Assembly: GCA_009842675.1 (NCBI GenBank)
Contig: VYEX01000035.1
Location: 1-34,949 of the forward strand
DNA: 34,949 bases
Direction of reading: 5' to 3'
Source of the DNA: Acidimicrobiia bacterium
GTDB taxonomy: Bacteria; Actinomycetota; Acidimicrobiia; Acidimicrobiales; Bin134
Of this stretch, positions 24,141-32,450 are shown piece by piece. How positions within the stretch are numbered: the stretch's first letter is position 1; each line of letters starts with the position of its first letter. The translations under genes were made by a program, and so were the position numbers. The notes under the pieces were generated by a model. That model searched no databases. It saw only the letters and a program-made list of their open reading frames with translations, and was not told the DNA's origin.

Positions 24141-25226
24141 GTGGTTGTCGCAGCCGACCCGGTCGACTGGCGTCTGGCTGAACGGGTAGCCAAGAAGGTC
24201 GGCGGCCACGAGCCCTTCCTCGACTCCTACCACTACCGCGGCCTCTCCCCCGAACTGACCGAACTGACCGCCCAAGCCGAGGAGCTGGTGGCCGCGGAAA
24301 CGGGCTTGAAGTCGATGGCGGGGGCGGCCCGAGCCCAGGTCACCACCCGGGCCGGTTGGGTGGCTGCCAATGTGGCCTCATTCCAGCGGCTGCTTCGCCC
24401 GGTGACCGACAAGATGGCCGAGCGGGTGTCGCAGACGTGGTTCGCCCCCGTGGCCCAGCGGGTGAGCGGTACCGAGATGGGAGCGGTGCTGGGGTGGATG
24501 TCCACCCGGGTGCTGGGCCAGTACGACCTGCTCATCATCGAAGACGACCGGCCCGAAGACCAGGACATGGTCTACTACGTGGGGCCCAATGTGATGGCTC
24601 TCGAGCACAAACACGGTTTCGACCCCCGCCAGTTCCGGCTGTGGCTGGCATTGCACGAGACCACCCACCGGGCCCAGTTCACCGGCATCGAGTGGCTCCG
24701 CCCCTACTTCCTAGGCCTGGTGCAAGACGCCCTCGATGCGGCCGAGCCCGATTTGGAGCACTTCAAGCAGGTGGCCAAGCAGGTGCTAGACGCCCGTCGG
24801 CGGGGCGAGGACCCGTTGGCCGACGGAGGCCTCCCCGCCTTGTTGGCCACCCCCGAGCAGAAGGTGGTGCTGGATCGAATCGGCGGCATGATGAGCCTGC
24901 TCGAGGGCCACGGCGACATCACCATGGACCGGGCTGGTGCCAATCGCATTCCCGATGCCAGCCGGTTTGCCCGGGTGCTGCGCCACCGCCGCAACTCGGC
25001 CAAGGGGGTGTCCAAGATGGTGCAGCGCATCATCGGCATCGAGGCCAAGCTGAACCAGTACGCCGCCGGCGAGGCGTTTATCGAGACGGTGGAGGCCCGC
25101 GGCGGGCCCGAGCTCTTGAACCGGGTGTGGGAGTCGTCCGACCGGCTGCCCACCATGACCGAGATCCGCAACCCCCAGCAATGGATCGACCGGGTCAACG
25201 GCACCCCCGCCGAAGCGGCCGTTTGA
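24141..25226 (+). CDS. DUF2342 zincin-like protein (F420-biosynthesis-associated family)
   Basis: This 361-aa protein belongs to the actinobacterial DUF2342 group, often annotated as coenzyme F420 biosynthesis-associated or putative zinc metalloprotease. The HETTH motif at residues 172-176, inside LALHETTHRAQF, is the HExxH zinc site. WLRPYFLGLVQD and the later MTEIRNPQQWIDRVNG tail are family-typical. It starts with GTG at 24141, eighteen bases after the small membrane protein, and its TGA overlaps the presumed TTG start of tilS. This order (DUF2342, tilS, hpt) is the usual actinobacterial one. Its biochemical activity is not established. Confidence 0.9.
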   Translation: MVVAADPVDWRLAERVAKKVGGHEPFLDSYHYRGLSPELTELTAQAEELVAAETGLKSMAGAARAQVTTRAGWVAANVASFQRLLRPVTDKMAERVSQTWFAPVAQRVSGTEMGAVLGWMSTRVLGQYDLLIIEDDRPEDQDMVYYVGPNVMALEHKHGFDPRQFRLWLALHETTHRAQFTGIEWLRPYFLGLVQDALDAAEPDLEHFKQVAKQVLDARRRGEDPLADGGLPALLATPEQKVVLDRIGGMMSLLEGHGDITMDRAGANRIPDASRFARVLRHRRNSAKGVSKMVQRIIGIEAKLNQYAAGEAFIETVEARGGPELLNRVWESSDRLPTMTEIRNPQQWIDRVNGTPAEAAV

Positions 25227-26131
25227 GCGAGGAGATCTTCTCCGAATCGGCCCCCGAGCATGCGGCCGTCAAAGTCCCCGAACTGCTGGCGCGCTGCACT
25301 TTCGCTCCTGCGGGCACCGCGGTGGACTGCGCGGTGTCGGGCGGGCCGGACTCGCTGGCATTGCTGGTGCTGGCCTCAGAAGCAGGCTGCGCGGTGACCG
25401 CCTGGCATGTGGACCACGGGCTGCGACCGGGCTCGGCCGCCGAAGCCGAGGTGGTGGCCCAGGCGGCCGCGCGCTGGGGGGCAGCCTTCGAGGCTCGCAC
25501 CGCGCATTGCGAGCCTGGACCCAATCTGGAGGCCCGAGCCCGCCAAGCCCGCTACGGGGTGCTGCCCGCTGGCGTGCTCACCGGCCACACCGCCGACGAC
25601 CAGGCCGAGACGGTGCTGTTGAACCTCATGCGGGGAGCAGGATTGGACGGCTTGGCCGGCATCGACCCGACCCGTCGACCGCTGTTGGGGCTGCGCCGCC
25701 ACGAGACCCAGGCGCTGTGTGAGGCCCAAGGGCTGGAGCCGGTGCAAGACCCGTCGAACCTCGACCCCGCCCATCGCCGCAACCGCATCCGCCATGAGCT
25801 GCTGCCCCTGCTTTACGACATTGCCGAGCGCGATGTGGTGCCGATCATCGCCCGAGGGGCCAGCCTGACGGGCGGGGTGCGGGACTTGCTCGATGAGTTG
25901 GCCGCGGCCATCGACCCCACCGACGCCAAGGCGCTGGCCCAGGCTCCCGAGCCTCTGGCCCAGATGGCATTGCGCCGGTGGATCCAACGCGAGACCCACG
26001 CCGACCACCCGCCCGACGCCGCTGCCATCGAGCGGGTCATGGCCGTGGTCCGAAATGAAGCTCGATCCACTGAAATTGGCGGAGGCTGGCGAGTCACCCG
26101 ATCTTCCCAACGGCTCGGCCTCCAAAGATAA
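25223..26131 (+). CDS. tilS: tRNA(Ile)-lysidine synthase
   Basis: TilS uses ATP to add lysine to C34 of the CAU-anticodon isoleucine tRNA, so that it reads AUA. The PP-loop is SGGPDS (residues 39-44), followed by WHVDHGLR, EARARQARY, TGHTADDQAETVLLNLMRG and the RNRIRHELLP segment, all in family order. The start is taken as TTG at 25223, overlapping the previous stop (TTGA) and keeping about 38 residues ahead of the PP-loop. A GTG six codons before the loop would be too late. At 302 aa it is shorter than the E. coli enzyme, as is usual in actinobacteria, which lack the full C-terminal domain. Confidence 0.93.
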   Translation: MSEEIFSESAPEHAAVKVPELLARCTFAPAGTAVDCAVSGGPDSLALLVLASEAGCAVTAWHVDHGLRPGSAAEAEVVAQAAARWGAAFEARTAHCEPGPNLEARARQARYGVLPAGVLTGHTADDQAETVLLNLMRGAGLDGLAGIDPTRRPLLGLRRHETQALCEAQGLEPVQDPSNLDPAHRRNRIRHELLPLLYDIAERDVVPIIARGASLTGGVRDLLDELAAAIDPTDAKALAQAPEPLAQMALRRWIQRETHADHPPDAAAIERVMAVVRNEARSTEIGGGWRVTRSSQRLGLQR

Positions 26132-26150
26132 GCACCGCTAGGTTGACCCC

Positions 26151-26708
26151 GTGTCCACCGCGGCAGACAGTGGCAACGGCGACCCCGGCCCGATCCTCAT
26201 CTCCAACGAGGAGCTGACCGCCTGCATCGCAGACCTCGGCACCCGCATCACCGCTGACTACCAGGGCCGGGCTCCCCTGCTGGTGGGGGTGCTCAAGGGC
26301 GCTTTCATGTTCATGGCCGATCTGGCCCGGGCCATCGAACTGCCGGTGGAGTTCGACTTCATGGCGGTGTCTTCCTACGGCAGCTCCACCCGCACCAGCG
26401 GAGTGGTGCGGATCGTCAAAGACCTCGATCTGGATTTGGCCGGGCGCGACGTGATCCTGGTGGAGGACATCATCGACAGCGGCCTGACCCTCAACTACCT
26501 CCGCAAGAACCTGGCCGCCCGCAACCCGGCCAGCCTGGAAGTGTGTGCCCTGCTGGTGCGCAAGGGCCGCCAGTACGAAGACCTCGACCTGCGCTACGTG
26601 GGCTTCGAGATCCCGCCCGACTTCGTAGTGGGCTACGGCCTCGACGTGGGCGAGCGCTATCGCCAACTCCCCCACATCTGCCAATACCAGCCGAACAGCA
26701 ATTCATAG
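26151..26708 (+). CDS. hpt: Hypoxanthine phosphoribosyltransferase
   Basis: This 185-aa cytosolic purine salvage enzyme converts hypoxanthine or guanine plus PRPP to IMP or GMP. The PRPP-binding motif ILVEDIIDSGLTL is at about residues 102-114. GVLKGAFMFMADLAR and FMAVSSYG are family-typical, and YVGFEIPPDFVVGYGLD is the C-terminal purine-binding segment. The start is GTG at 26151, 19 bases after tilS. In many actinobacteria ftsH follows tilS-hpt; here a Tad pilus operon follows instead. Confidence 0.95.
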   Translation: MSTAADSGNGDPGPILISNEELTACIADLGTRITADYQGRAPLLVGVLKGAFMFMADLARAIELPVEFDFMAVSSYGSSTRTSGVVRIVKDLDLDLAGRDVILVEDIIDSGLTLNYLRKNLAARNPASLEVCALLVRKGRQYEDLDLRYVGFEIPPDFVVGYGLDVGERYRQLPHICQYQPNSNS

Positions 26709-26808
26709 AATTAGTTGAAATACACCTTGCTTTACTGAACGGGGTATGGCAGATTGAGGCCATCGGAGCAACTCGACAGCTCCCCTCCCGACACATCGGT
26801 GACAACCC
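26709..26808 (+). promoter_or_regulatory. Upstream region of the Tad operon
   Basis: This is a relatively AT-rich 100-base gap, unlike its surroundings, and the likely promoter region. TTGAAA and TTGCTT are possible -35 elements, but no matching -10 with proper spacing is convincing. A weak inverted repeat GGAGC 26765-26769 / GCTCC 26779-26783 is present. No terminator for hpt was seen. Confidence 0.3.
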
Positions 26809-27519
26809 ATGCGGATGGCAAGCGAGGATCGTCGGCGTCAGCTTCCCTGGGTGATACTCGGACTGACCGTCACCCTCACCGCGGCAATCGTCTTCGCCCT
26901 GTGGGCATCGTCACTCAGCAATCGCACTGCGGTGGCAGTGGCCGGTCGAGATATGCCCACCGGGTCAACGGTTCAGGTCGACGACCTGCGGGCGGTGGAA
27001 ATGGCCAGCGGGCAAGGCGCGGGATTCGTGCCTATGGCCAATTTGGATTCCGTGGTGGGACGCACTGTGCGGGCCGCCATTCCCGAAGGGACAATTCTTC
27101 ACCCTGGGCTTTTGTCGTCAAGTTCGCCAATCGATGGAAATATGGCGATAGTCGGTGCGGTTCTCCACCCGGGCGAATACCCGATCGCCCAACTTGGTCC
27201 CGGCCAACCGGTTGGAGTGGTGACCGTCAGCGGACAACGCGGCCAATATGCGGCACCAGAACGCGGCCATACCAATCTGTCCTCCTTGCCCGGCGTCGCC
27301 GTTGCGACCGTCCGGGCCACAGTGGCCGAAGTAAGCGAAGTGCTGGACTCGGGCCAAGACGCCTTGTTTGTGTCGCTCTTGGTCCCCGCTGACGACGCTG
27401 TGCATATCAGCAACTCAGCAGCCAACCGCGAATTGCGGCTTATTCTCCTGCCCGAGGAATCTCCGACAACAGACAGTCCTCCAATCCGGCAGTTAACGGT
27501 TGCCGGAGCAGTTCCATGA
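26809..27519 (+). CDS. SAF-domain protein, CpaB/RcpC-like
   Basis: This 236-aa protein has one N-terminal transmembrane helix (WVILGLTVTLTAAIVFALW, about 13-31) and then a SAF domain, seen in AVAGRDMPTGSTVQVDDLRAVEM and VVGRTVRAAIPEGTILHPGLL. CpaB/RcpC proteins with this layout are periplasmic pilus-assembly components in Tad systems. The next gene begins inside its stop codon (ATGA). Position at the head of a Tad operon supports the call. Start codon choice between ATG 26809 and ATG 26815 is open; neither has a strong ribosome site. Confidence 0.75.
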   Translation: MRMASEDRRRQLPWVILGLTVTLTAAIVFALWASSLSNRTAVAVAGRDMPTGSTVQVDDLRAVEMASGQGAGFVPMANLDSVVGRTVRAAIPEGTILHPGLLSSSSPIDGNMAIVGAVLHPGEYPIAQLGPGQPVGVVTVSGQRGQYAAPERGHTNLSSLPGVAVATVRATVAEVSEVLDSGQDALFVSLLVPADDAVHISNSAANRELRLILLPEESPTTDSPPIRQLTVAGAVP

Positions 27520-28262
27520 GCATCATCGTGGTGGGAAGCGCCAAGGCCAGTCCAGGCGTGACGAACTTGTCGGTCGGACTCGGACAGTCATGGGAACCGA
27601 CCACAGGACGACGGGCCGTCTTGGTGGAAGCTGATGGCGATGGCGGGGTGCTGGCCGCTCGATTCGGGTTGGCTTCCGCTCCCTCGTTGGTGGAGCTTTC
27701 GGGAACCGCTCGACATGAATTAACAATCAACCGGCTGCAAGCCAGTTGCCAGCCGCTGGCCGGCCACTTGCCTGCTCTGGTTGCTCCGGGCTGCGGCGAA
27801 ACAACCACCCGGGTCCTCTCCCATCTAGCAAAGCGATTGGCAGACGGCCTTGACCATCTTGACGACATCGACGCGGTCGTCGACGTGGGCCGCGTGCGGC
27901 TTCACTCTCCCACTGCCGAGCTCATCAGACGCTGCGACCTTCTCGTGCTTGTCGCTCAACCGAGATTCGACCAGCTAGTCCCCCTTGTTCATCAGGCCCG
28001 AAGCTTGCTCTCCCAGGACATCCCAACCGTTCTGGTTTGCGTTGGCGACCGGCCCTATCCGCCGACTGAAATGGCCAAGGCCACTCAGCTCGATCTCTTG
28101 GGCGTCATGGCTCACGAGCCGAGAGTTACCCAAGCACTCGTCGGCGGATTTCCATTCAACCAGCGTCATCGTCGCCTCTTGTTGTGGCGAACACTCACCG
28201 AGCTCGTACATCGAATCCATTTCCGCCTACAAGCCACGGCGGGCAGTCGAGAAGCGGCATAG
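27516..28262 (+). CDS. TadZ/CpaE-like ParA-superfamily protein with degenerate P-loop
   Basis: This 248-aa soluble protein has the fold pattern of MinD/ParA ATPases: an N-terminal strand IIVVGSAKASPGVTNLSVGL, VLVEADGDGG in the place of Walker A', and DLLVLVAQPRFDQL and PTVLVCVGDRPY strands. The deviant Walker A KGGxGKT/S is replaced by KASPGVTN, lacking the conserved lysine, as in many TadZ proteins that place the pilus machine at a cell site. It overlaps its upstream neighbour by ATGA and the TadA start by TAGTG. No N-terminal receiver domain is present, unlike many CpaE proteins. Confidence 0.7.
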   Translation: MSIIVVGSAKASPGVTNLSVGLGQSWEPTTGRRAVLVEADGDGGVLAARFGLASAPSLVELSGTARHELTINRLQASCQPLAGHLPALVAPGCGETTTRVLSHLAKRLADGLDHLDDIDAVVDVGRVRLHSPTAELIRRCDLLVLVAQPRFDQLVPLVHQARSLLSQDIPTVLVCVGDRPYPPTEMAKATQLDLLGVMAHEPRVTQALVGGFPFNQRHRRLLLWRTLTELVHRIHFRLQATAGSREAA

Positions 28263-29566
28263 TGGCATCTGCTCAGCTCGATCGCGTGCTTGCCTTGGTC
28301 ACTCACGAGCTAGAGCAAGCCGAGTCAAGCCGGCTCGGAAATCGGATAGAGCAGAAGTCCCTGGCCAGGCAATTCATCGCTGAGGCGCTTGACGTTATCG
28401 CCGCGGATCGAGCCAGGGCATCTTTGCCTCCGCTCGACGAAGCCGAAGAGTCTCAAATCACCGACGAGGTTCTGGCCACATTGTTCGGACTCGGGCCCAT
28501 CGATCGATTGCTGGCTGACGAATCAGTCGAGAACGTGAGCGTGAACGGTTGCGACACGGTTTGGGTCCACTATGCAGGAGGCAAGAAGCGTCGCGTTGGG
28601 GCGGTTGCCGATTCGGACAATGAATTGGTTGCTCTCATACGCAGGGCAGCCGCCCGGCTGGGCCGCAACGAACGGCGGTTCGATATTGCCAATCCGTTTC
28701 TGGACTTGAGACTGCCTGACGGATCCCGCCTAAACGCAGTGATGGCGGTATCGGAGCGTCCGTCGGTTTCGATTCGTCGACATCGCCACGAGCAGGTCAC
28801 CTTGGCCAATCTTTGCGAACTGGGCACCTTCGACGAGACTCTCAGAGCCTTCTTGACCGCGGCGGTGCGGGCCCGAATGAGCATCATCGTGTGTGGTGGA
28901 ACCAACGTGGGCAAGACGACGATGTTGCGTGCCCTATTGAATGCCTGTGACCCCAATGAGCGACTGGTCACCATTGAAGATCGATTGGAGTTGGGACTAT
29001 CCGCCCACCCCGACCGGCATCGTGACGTAATTGAACTAGAAACCCGCACGGCCAACATCGAGGGATCTGGGGAGATCACCATGCAGCAGCTGGTGCGAAA
29101 CGCGTTGGCCATGTCACCCGATCGATTAGTCGTGGGCGAGGTAAGGGGCCCCGAAGTTGTAGACATGCTCTCGGCTCTGTCGGCGGGAAACGATGGATCT
29201 ATGTGCACGATCCACGCCAACTCCTCCCAAGCGGCTTTCAGCAAAATTGCCACCTACGCCCTGCGATCCGCCGAGCACATCCCGGTAGAAGCCACCAACC
29301 GCATGATCGCTGAGAGCATCGACTTTGTGGTCCATGTGAGCAGAACACACGACGGCAAGCGTCTAGTGAGTTCAGTGCGCGAGGTCACCGGTGCTTTGTC
29401 AGGTGAAGTGACCAGCGTCGAGGTATTCGCAGCCAAGGGATCGGAAATGGCCCGGCCGTACGCCAGTTTGCAAGCCTCCACCCAACACCGGTTGACCAAC
29501 GCTGGGCTCGATCTTTCTTCTCTGGAGTGGGAGTTGGCCAGTGAGGACTTCAAATGTCCCCGCTGA
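28262..29566 (+). CDS. tadA: Tad pilus assembly ATPase TadA/CpaF
   Basis: This 434-aa secretion ATPase drives pilin assembly from the cytoplasmic face. The N-terminal region has FGLGPIDRLLADESVENVSVNG, typical of CpaF/TadA. Walker A is GGTNVGKTT (about residues 212-220), Walker B region VVGEVRGPE, and the GSMCTIHANSS segment supplies the conserved His. The start is GTG at 28262, sharing a base with the TadZ stop (TAGTG); a longer frame from 28184 would overlap TadZ by 79 bases with a non-conserved Pro/Ser leader. It overlaps tadB by 13 bases. Confidence 0.93.
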   Translation: MASAQLDRVLALVTHELEQAESSRLGNRIEQKSLARQFIAEALDVIAADRARASLPPLDEAEESQITDEVLATLFGLGPIDRLLADESVENVSVNGCDTVWVHYAGGKKRRVGAVADSDNELVALIRRAAARLGRNERRFDIANPFLDLRLPDGSRLNAVMAVSERPSVSIRRHRHEQVTLANLCELGTFDETLRAFLTAAVRARMSIIVCGGTNVGKTTMLRALLNACDPNERLVTIEDRLELGLSAHPDRHRDVIELETRTANIEGSGEITMQQLVRNALAMSPDRLVVGEVRGPEVVDMLSALSAGNDGSMCTIHANSSQAAFSKIATYALRSAEHIPVEATNRMIAESIDFVVHVSRTHDGKRLVSSVREVTGALSGEVTSVEVFAAKGSEMARPYASLQASTQHRLTNAGLDLSSLEWELASEDFKCPR

Positions 29567-30441
29567 TAGGAGCGCTGCTGGGGGCAGCGTTGGGCACTGG
29601 GGCGTTCACCACCATCATGGGGGTGCGCGGCTTCTGGTCAAGCCCGAGTACACGCCGCGGAAGACTGGGTACATGGTTCCAAGGACCCCTGATGCCACAA
29701 GGAGTTCGCTTGGTCATCGCCATTGTCGGGTTCGTAGCAGCAGTCGTGGTGACTGGATGGTTGGTCGCCGGTTTCGTCGTGGGCATTGCTGCCTTCCTCT
29801 CACCAACGCTGCTAAAGGCCAAAGCAAGGCGGAACCGGGAAATTGATCGCTTGAATGCGCTGGCTACCTGGGTGGAGATGCTGAGGGACACAATCGGAGC
29901 GGCATCGGGATTGATCGAAACTTTGAAGGCCACCGCAGATTCCGCACCATCGGTACTACGTGCTCCCGTAAGACAACTGGCAGCCCGGGCTGAGCGAGAA
30001 CCCCTTCCGGTTGCCCTAGGGAGATTTGCCGATGAGGTGGACCACGCGGTGGCCGACACCGTTGCGGTATCGCTTGGGTTGGCGGCTACCAACCAAGTGG
30101 GTTCATTGCAGGAATCGCTGGCCGAACTCGCTAAGAACACTCGTCAAGAAGTGTCAATGCGTTTGCGGATCGAAGCCTCCCGAGCTCGCCAACTTGCTTC
30201 GGCCCGCTTGATTGCCGGAGTGGTGGCTGTGCTCTGCATTTTCATGGTGAGCTTCAGCAGAACCTATCTGGCACCCTTCGACACCGCTTCAGGGCAGTTG
30301 GCGCTTGCTGTGATCGGAGGGCTGTTCATCGGCTCAGGTTTTGCTCTAGAGAGAATGAGCCGGTTCAACAGCCCGCCCCGAATTCTTGAGGTGCATCGTG
30401 GACCTGCTGTCCCAGGCCCAACCGGCGAACTTCCCCTATGA
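29554..30441 (+). CDS. tadB: Tad inner-membrane platform protein TadB
   Basis: This 295-aa polytopic membrane protein of the type II secretion F (GspF/TadB) family has N-terminal helices at about 1-20 and 50-85, a cytoplasmic helical domain carrying NALATWVEMLRDTIGAASGLIETL, and two C-terminal helices (about 220-240 and 245-262). It should form the membrane platform with TadC and receive force from TadA. It starts within the tadA end and shares ATGA with tadC. Confidence 0.88.
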   Translation: MSPLIGALLGAALGTGAFTTIMGVRGFWSSPSTRRGRLGTWFQGPLMPQGVRLVIAIVGFVAAVVVTGWLVAGFVVGIAAFLSPTLLKAKARRNREIDRLNALATWVEMLRDTIGAASGLIETLKATADSAPSVLRAPVRQLAARAEREPLPVALGRFADEVDHAVADTVAVSLGLAATNQVGSLQESLAELAKNTRQEVSMRLRIEASRARQLASARLIAGVVAVLCIFMVSFSRTYLAPFDTASGQLALAVIGGLFIGSGFALERMSRFNSPPRILEVHRGPAVPGPTGELPL

Positions 30442-31316
30442 CCATTGGTCTGGCTATGGGCATGATGTTTGGACTTGGTCTCACTGTGGCCTTGTGGGGG
30501 CTGTTTCCCCCCCGAGAGCCCCTGCACACTCGACTACGCGAACTAGGTCAGCCAAGTGATCTCACCAACCGGTCGAAATCGCGCCGGGAGCGAATAGGCC
30601 ATGCCGCTGCGCAGTCGATCGGTCGTTTGGCTTTTCGAAAACAACGACTTGAGCGCGACCTCCGAGCAGTTGGGCAGAGCCCGGAAGCACTGGCACTGGC
30701 AAAGCTCGGGATGCTGGTCCTGGGAATGGGATTGCCTGTGGGAGCCTGGATAGTTACCTGGTTGGCCCGAACGTGGGTCTCCCCGGCGGTCGTGGTCCTG
30801 GCATCTGTTGTGACAGGGGGCCTCTTCTTTTTCGTTCCAGACTTGTCACTACGAGAGAGAGCCCGAAAGCGGCGAAGAGAACTGCGGAATCAGCTCAGCG
30901 CCTATCTGGACTTGGTGGATCTCCTCTTGTCGGGAGGCTCGGGCATCGAACGAGCTTTGACTGACGCAGCAGATCAGGGCACTGCCTGGGGTTTTGCCGA
31001 AATCCAAAAGACCTTGCGGCAAGCCCAGTTGGCGAATGAACCGTCATGGACAGCTCTAGCGAGGCTGGGTGGAGATCTTGGTTCGTCAGAACTGGAGGAG
31101 TTGGCGGCATGGCTGATGCTGGCCGGCATTTCCGGATCCCGAGTGCGGTCGTCCTTGCACGTCAAGGCTCGGGGCTTGCGAGAGCGAGCGTTGAACGAGG
31201 CCGAAACGGAAGCACAGCAGGCTACTGAACACATGTCGCTACCGGTGGTTCTCATGTTCTCGGGTTTCCTAGGACTCATCGGGTATCCGGCAATCGCAGC
31301 CATTCTCAGCTCATGA
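30438..31316 (+). CDS. tadC: Tad inner-membrane platform protein TadC
   Basis: This 292-aa partner of TadB in the same GspF-like family has an N-terminal helix (IGLAMGMMFGLGLTVALWGLF), a paired helix region near 95-135, and a cytoplasmic domain with LSAYLDLVDLLLSGGSGIERALTDAA. A final helix near 265-290 follows HMSLPVVLMFSGF, as in TadC proteins. ATGA overlap with tadB implies coupled translation. Confidence 0.88.
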   Translation: MTIGLAMGMMFGLGLTVALWGLFPPREPLHTRLRELGQPSDLTNRSKSRRERIGHAAAQSIGRLAFRKQRLERDLRAVGQSPEALALAKLGMLVLGMGLPVGAWIVTWLARTWVSPAVVVLASVVTGGLFFFVPDLSLRERARKRRRELRNQLSAYLDLVDLLLSGGSGIERALTDAADQGTAWGFAEIQKTLRQAQLANEPSWTALARLGGDLGSSELEELAAWLMLAGISGSRVRSSLHVKARGLRERALNEAETEAQQATEHMSLPVVLMFSGFLGLIGYPAIAAILSS

Positions 31317-31397
31317 GTGCCTCTGGGAATCATGCAGCGAGACATGGATCTATCGGCGTATTGATTCGCCCCAACCAACACTTGGCAGGAAATGACG

Positions 31398-31598
31398 ATG
31401 AAAGCAACTACCAGGCTCTATGAACTATTGGTCGCGGCGGCGGCAATATCCGAGGATCGAGTCCGCCAGGCGTGGCAGACCGAACGAGGAGATGTGACTT
31501 CAACGGTGATTGTCATCGCAGTCTTGGTCGCCGCGGCGGTGGCTGCTGGAGTAGTAATCACCACCTTCATCACCGGCCAGACCAGCAAGATCAGCTGA
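31398..31598 (+). CDS. Flp-like pilin candidate
   Basis: This 66-aa protein is the likely major pilin of the Tad system. A 30-residue leader ends in TERG, followed by a long hydrophobic helix (TVIVIAVLVAAAVAAGVVIT) and a short tail, matching the small size of Flp pilins. Prepilin peptidase would cut after Gly. The usual Glu at mature position 5 is absent (DVTST). The start is set at the second ATG (31398) because AGGA lies seven bases before it; the first ATG (31392) is too close. A small actinobacterial membrane protein of other function is possible. Confidence 0.65.
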   Translation: MKATTRLYELLVAAAAISEDRVRQAWQTERGDVTSTVIVIAVLVAAAVAAGVVITTFITGQTSKIS

Positions 31599-31624
31599 TC
31601 AACCGCGGCGGGGCAGACCTAGGA

Positions 31625-32005
31625 ATGCGATGCGAGCGCGGTGAAGTGACGACGACCGTCTTGGTCGTGCCCATTGCCATGCTCTTGATCTTTGCAGTCG
31701 TCCAAGCGGCCCTGGTCTTTCATGCCCAGGCCTTAGTTGATGCCGCTGCCCAAGACGGCGCCCAAGCTGGTCAAGGCGTATTGGGCACCGAGGAGGCAGT
31801 TCACTCAGCCGTGCATTCGGTCATTGGAGAAAGTGCGGGAAACCTGCTGTCGAATGTGGATGTCTCTGTGCATGCAAACCCATGGCGTCTATCGGTGACA
31901 GTGCAGGCCACTGTGAAGTCGCTGATCCCTGGTTACAACCCCACCGTTTCTTCTATTGCGGCGGGACCCCGTGAGATCTTCGTCCCTGAGTACCGAAGGC
32001 GATGA
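31625..32005 (+). CDS. TadE-like pseudopilin
   Basis: This is a 126-aa protein from ATG 31625. A very short leader ends CERG, then EVTTTVLVVPIAMLLIFAVVQAALVFH forms the single membrane helix, followed by ALVDAAAQDGAQAG, typical of TadE-like proteins. The remaining soluble part has alternating hydrophobic strands. An upstream in-frame extension to 31472 lies over the pilin gene in another frame and is rejected. It shares ATGA with the next gene. Confidence 0.75.
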   Translation: MRCERGEVTTTVLVVPIAMLLIFAVVQAALVFHAQALVDAAAQDGAQAGQGVLGTEEAVHSAVHSVIGESAGNLLSNVDVSVHANPWRLSVTVQATVKSLIPGYNPTVSSIAAGPREIFVPEYRRR

Positions 32006-32448
32006 CCAATTTGTGGTTGTGTCGGCGACGAGGTGTACCCGCTGAACGAGGCAGCAGTGTGGTTGGTCTGGTGATTCTGACCCCGATGATGGCCACACTT
32101 CTGTTCTTTGTTGTGGCCGCCGGCCGACTTGGAGTAATCGAAAGCAAGCTGACTTCCGCAGCTCGTAGCGCGTCTCGCGCCGCCTCACAGACTCAGTCTG
32201 TCTCCGCTGCACAGGCAGCGGCGGCAACAACTGCGGAAGCCTCTCTGGGTCACCTAAGAACGGGTTGCCATGGCGGACCCCAGGTTCGTGTCCTAGAGCT
32301 CGACCTTCGACCAGGAGGGCAAGTGCATATCAAGGTCTCGTGCGTGGTGCGGCTGTCGGATCTGACCGTGCCCGGCATGCCCGGCAGTCGAATAGTGTCC
32401 GCAGACTCCGTTTCAGTGGTGGACCGGTTTCGAAGCGGAGACTCTTAG
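32002..32448 (+). CDS. TadE/TadF-like pseudopilin
   Basis: This is a 148-aa protein with leader ending AERG, then SSVVGLVILTPMMATLLFFVVAAGRLGV as a membrane helix, and an Ala/Ser/Gln-rich amphipathic stretch (SAARSASRAASQTQSVSAAQ) that continues the helix. The C-terminal part is beta-rich with two Cys (GC and SC, about residues 87 and 112) that could form a disulfide. It lies between two similar proteins with an ATGA overlap upstream. Confidence 0.75.
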   Translation: MTNLWLCRRRGVPAERGSSVVGLVILTPMMATLLFFVVAAGRLGVIESKLTSAARSASRAASQTQSVSAAQAAAATTAEASLGHLRTGCHGGPQVRVLELDLRPGGQVHIKVSCVVRLSDLTVPGMPGSRIVSADSVSVVDRFRSGDS

Positions 32449-32450
32449 CT

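Noticed and set aside
23418..24275. 285-aa minus-strand open frame across the sigma and anti-sigma region
   Set aside because: It is antisense to the sigma factor end, anti-sigma factor and small membrane protein, and has no recognisable domain.
28184..28261. Longer tadA start at GTG 28184
   Set aside because: It would overlap the TadZ gene by 79 bases and add a non-conserved Pro/Ser-rich leader; the GTG at 28262 fits the operon's stop-start overlaps.
31472..31624. Upstream extension of the TadE-like protein
   Set aside because: It overlaps the pilin gene in another frame; its Cys/His/Arg-rich sequence looks like out-of-frame translation.
32265..32450. Upstream extension of the TadG-like protein
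   Set aside because: It overlaps the preceding pseudopilin in another frame; the GTG at 32451 directly follows that gene's stop and leaves a normal short leader.
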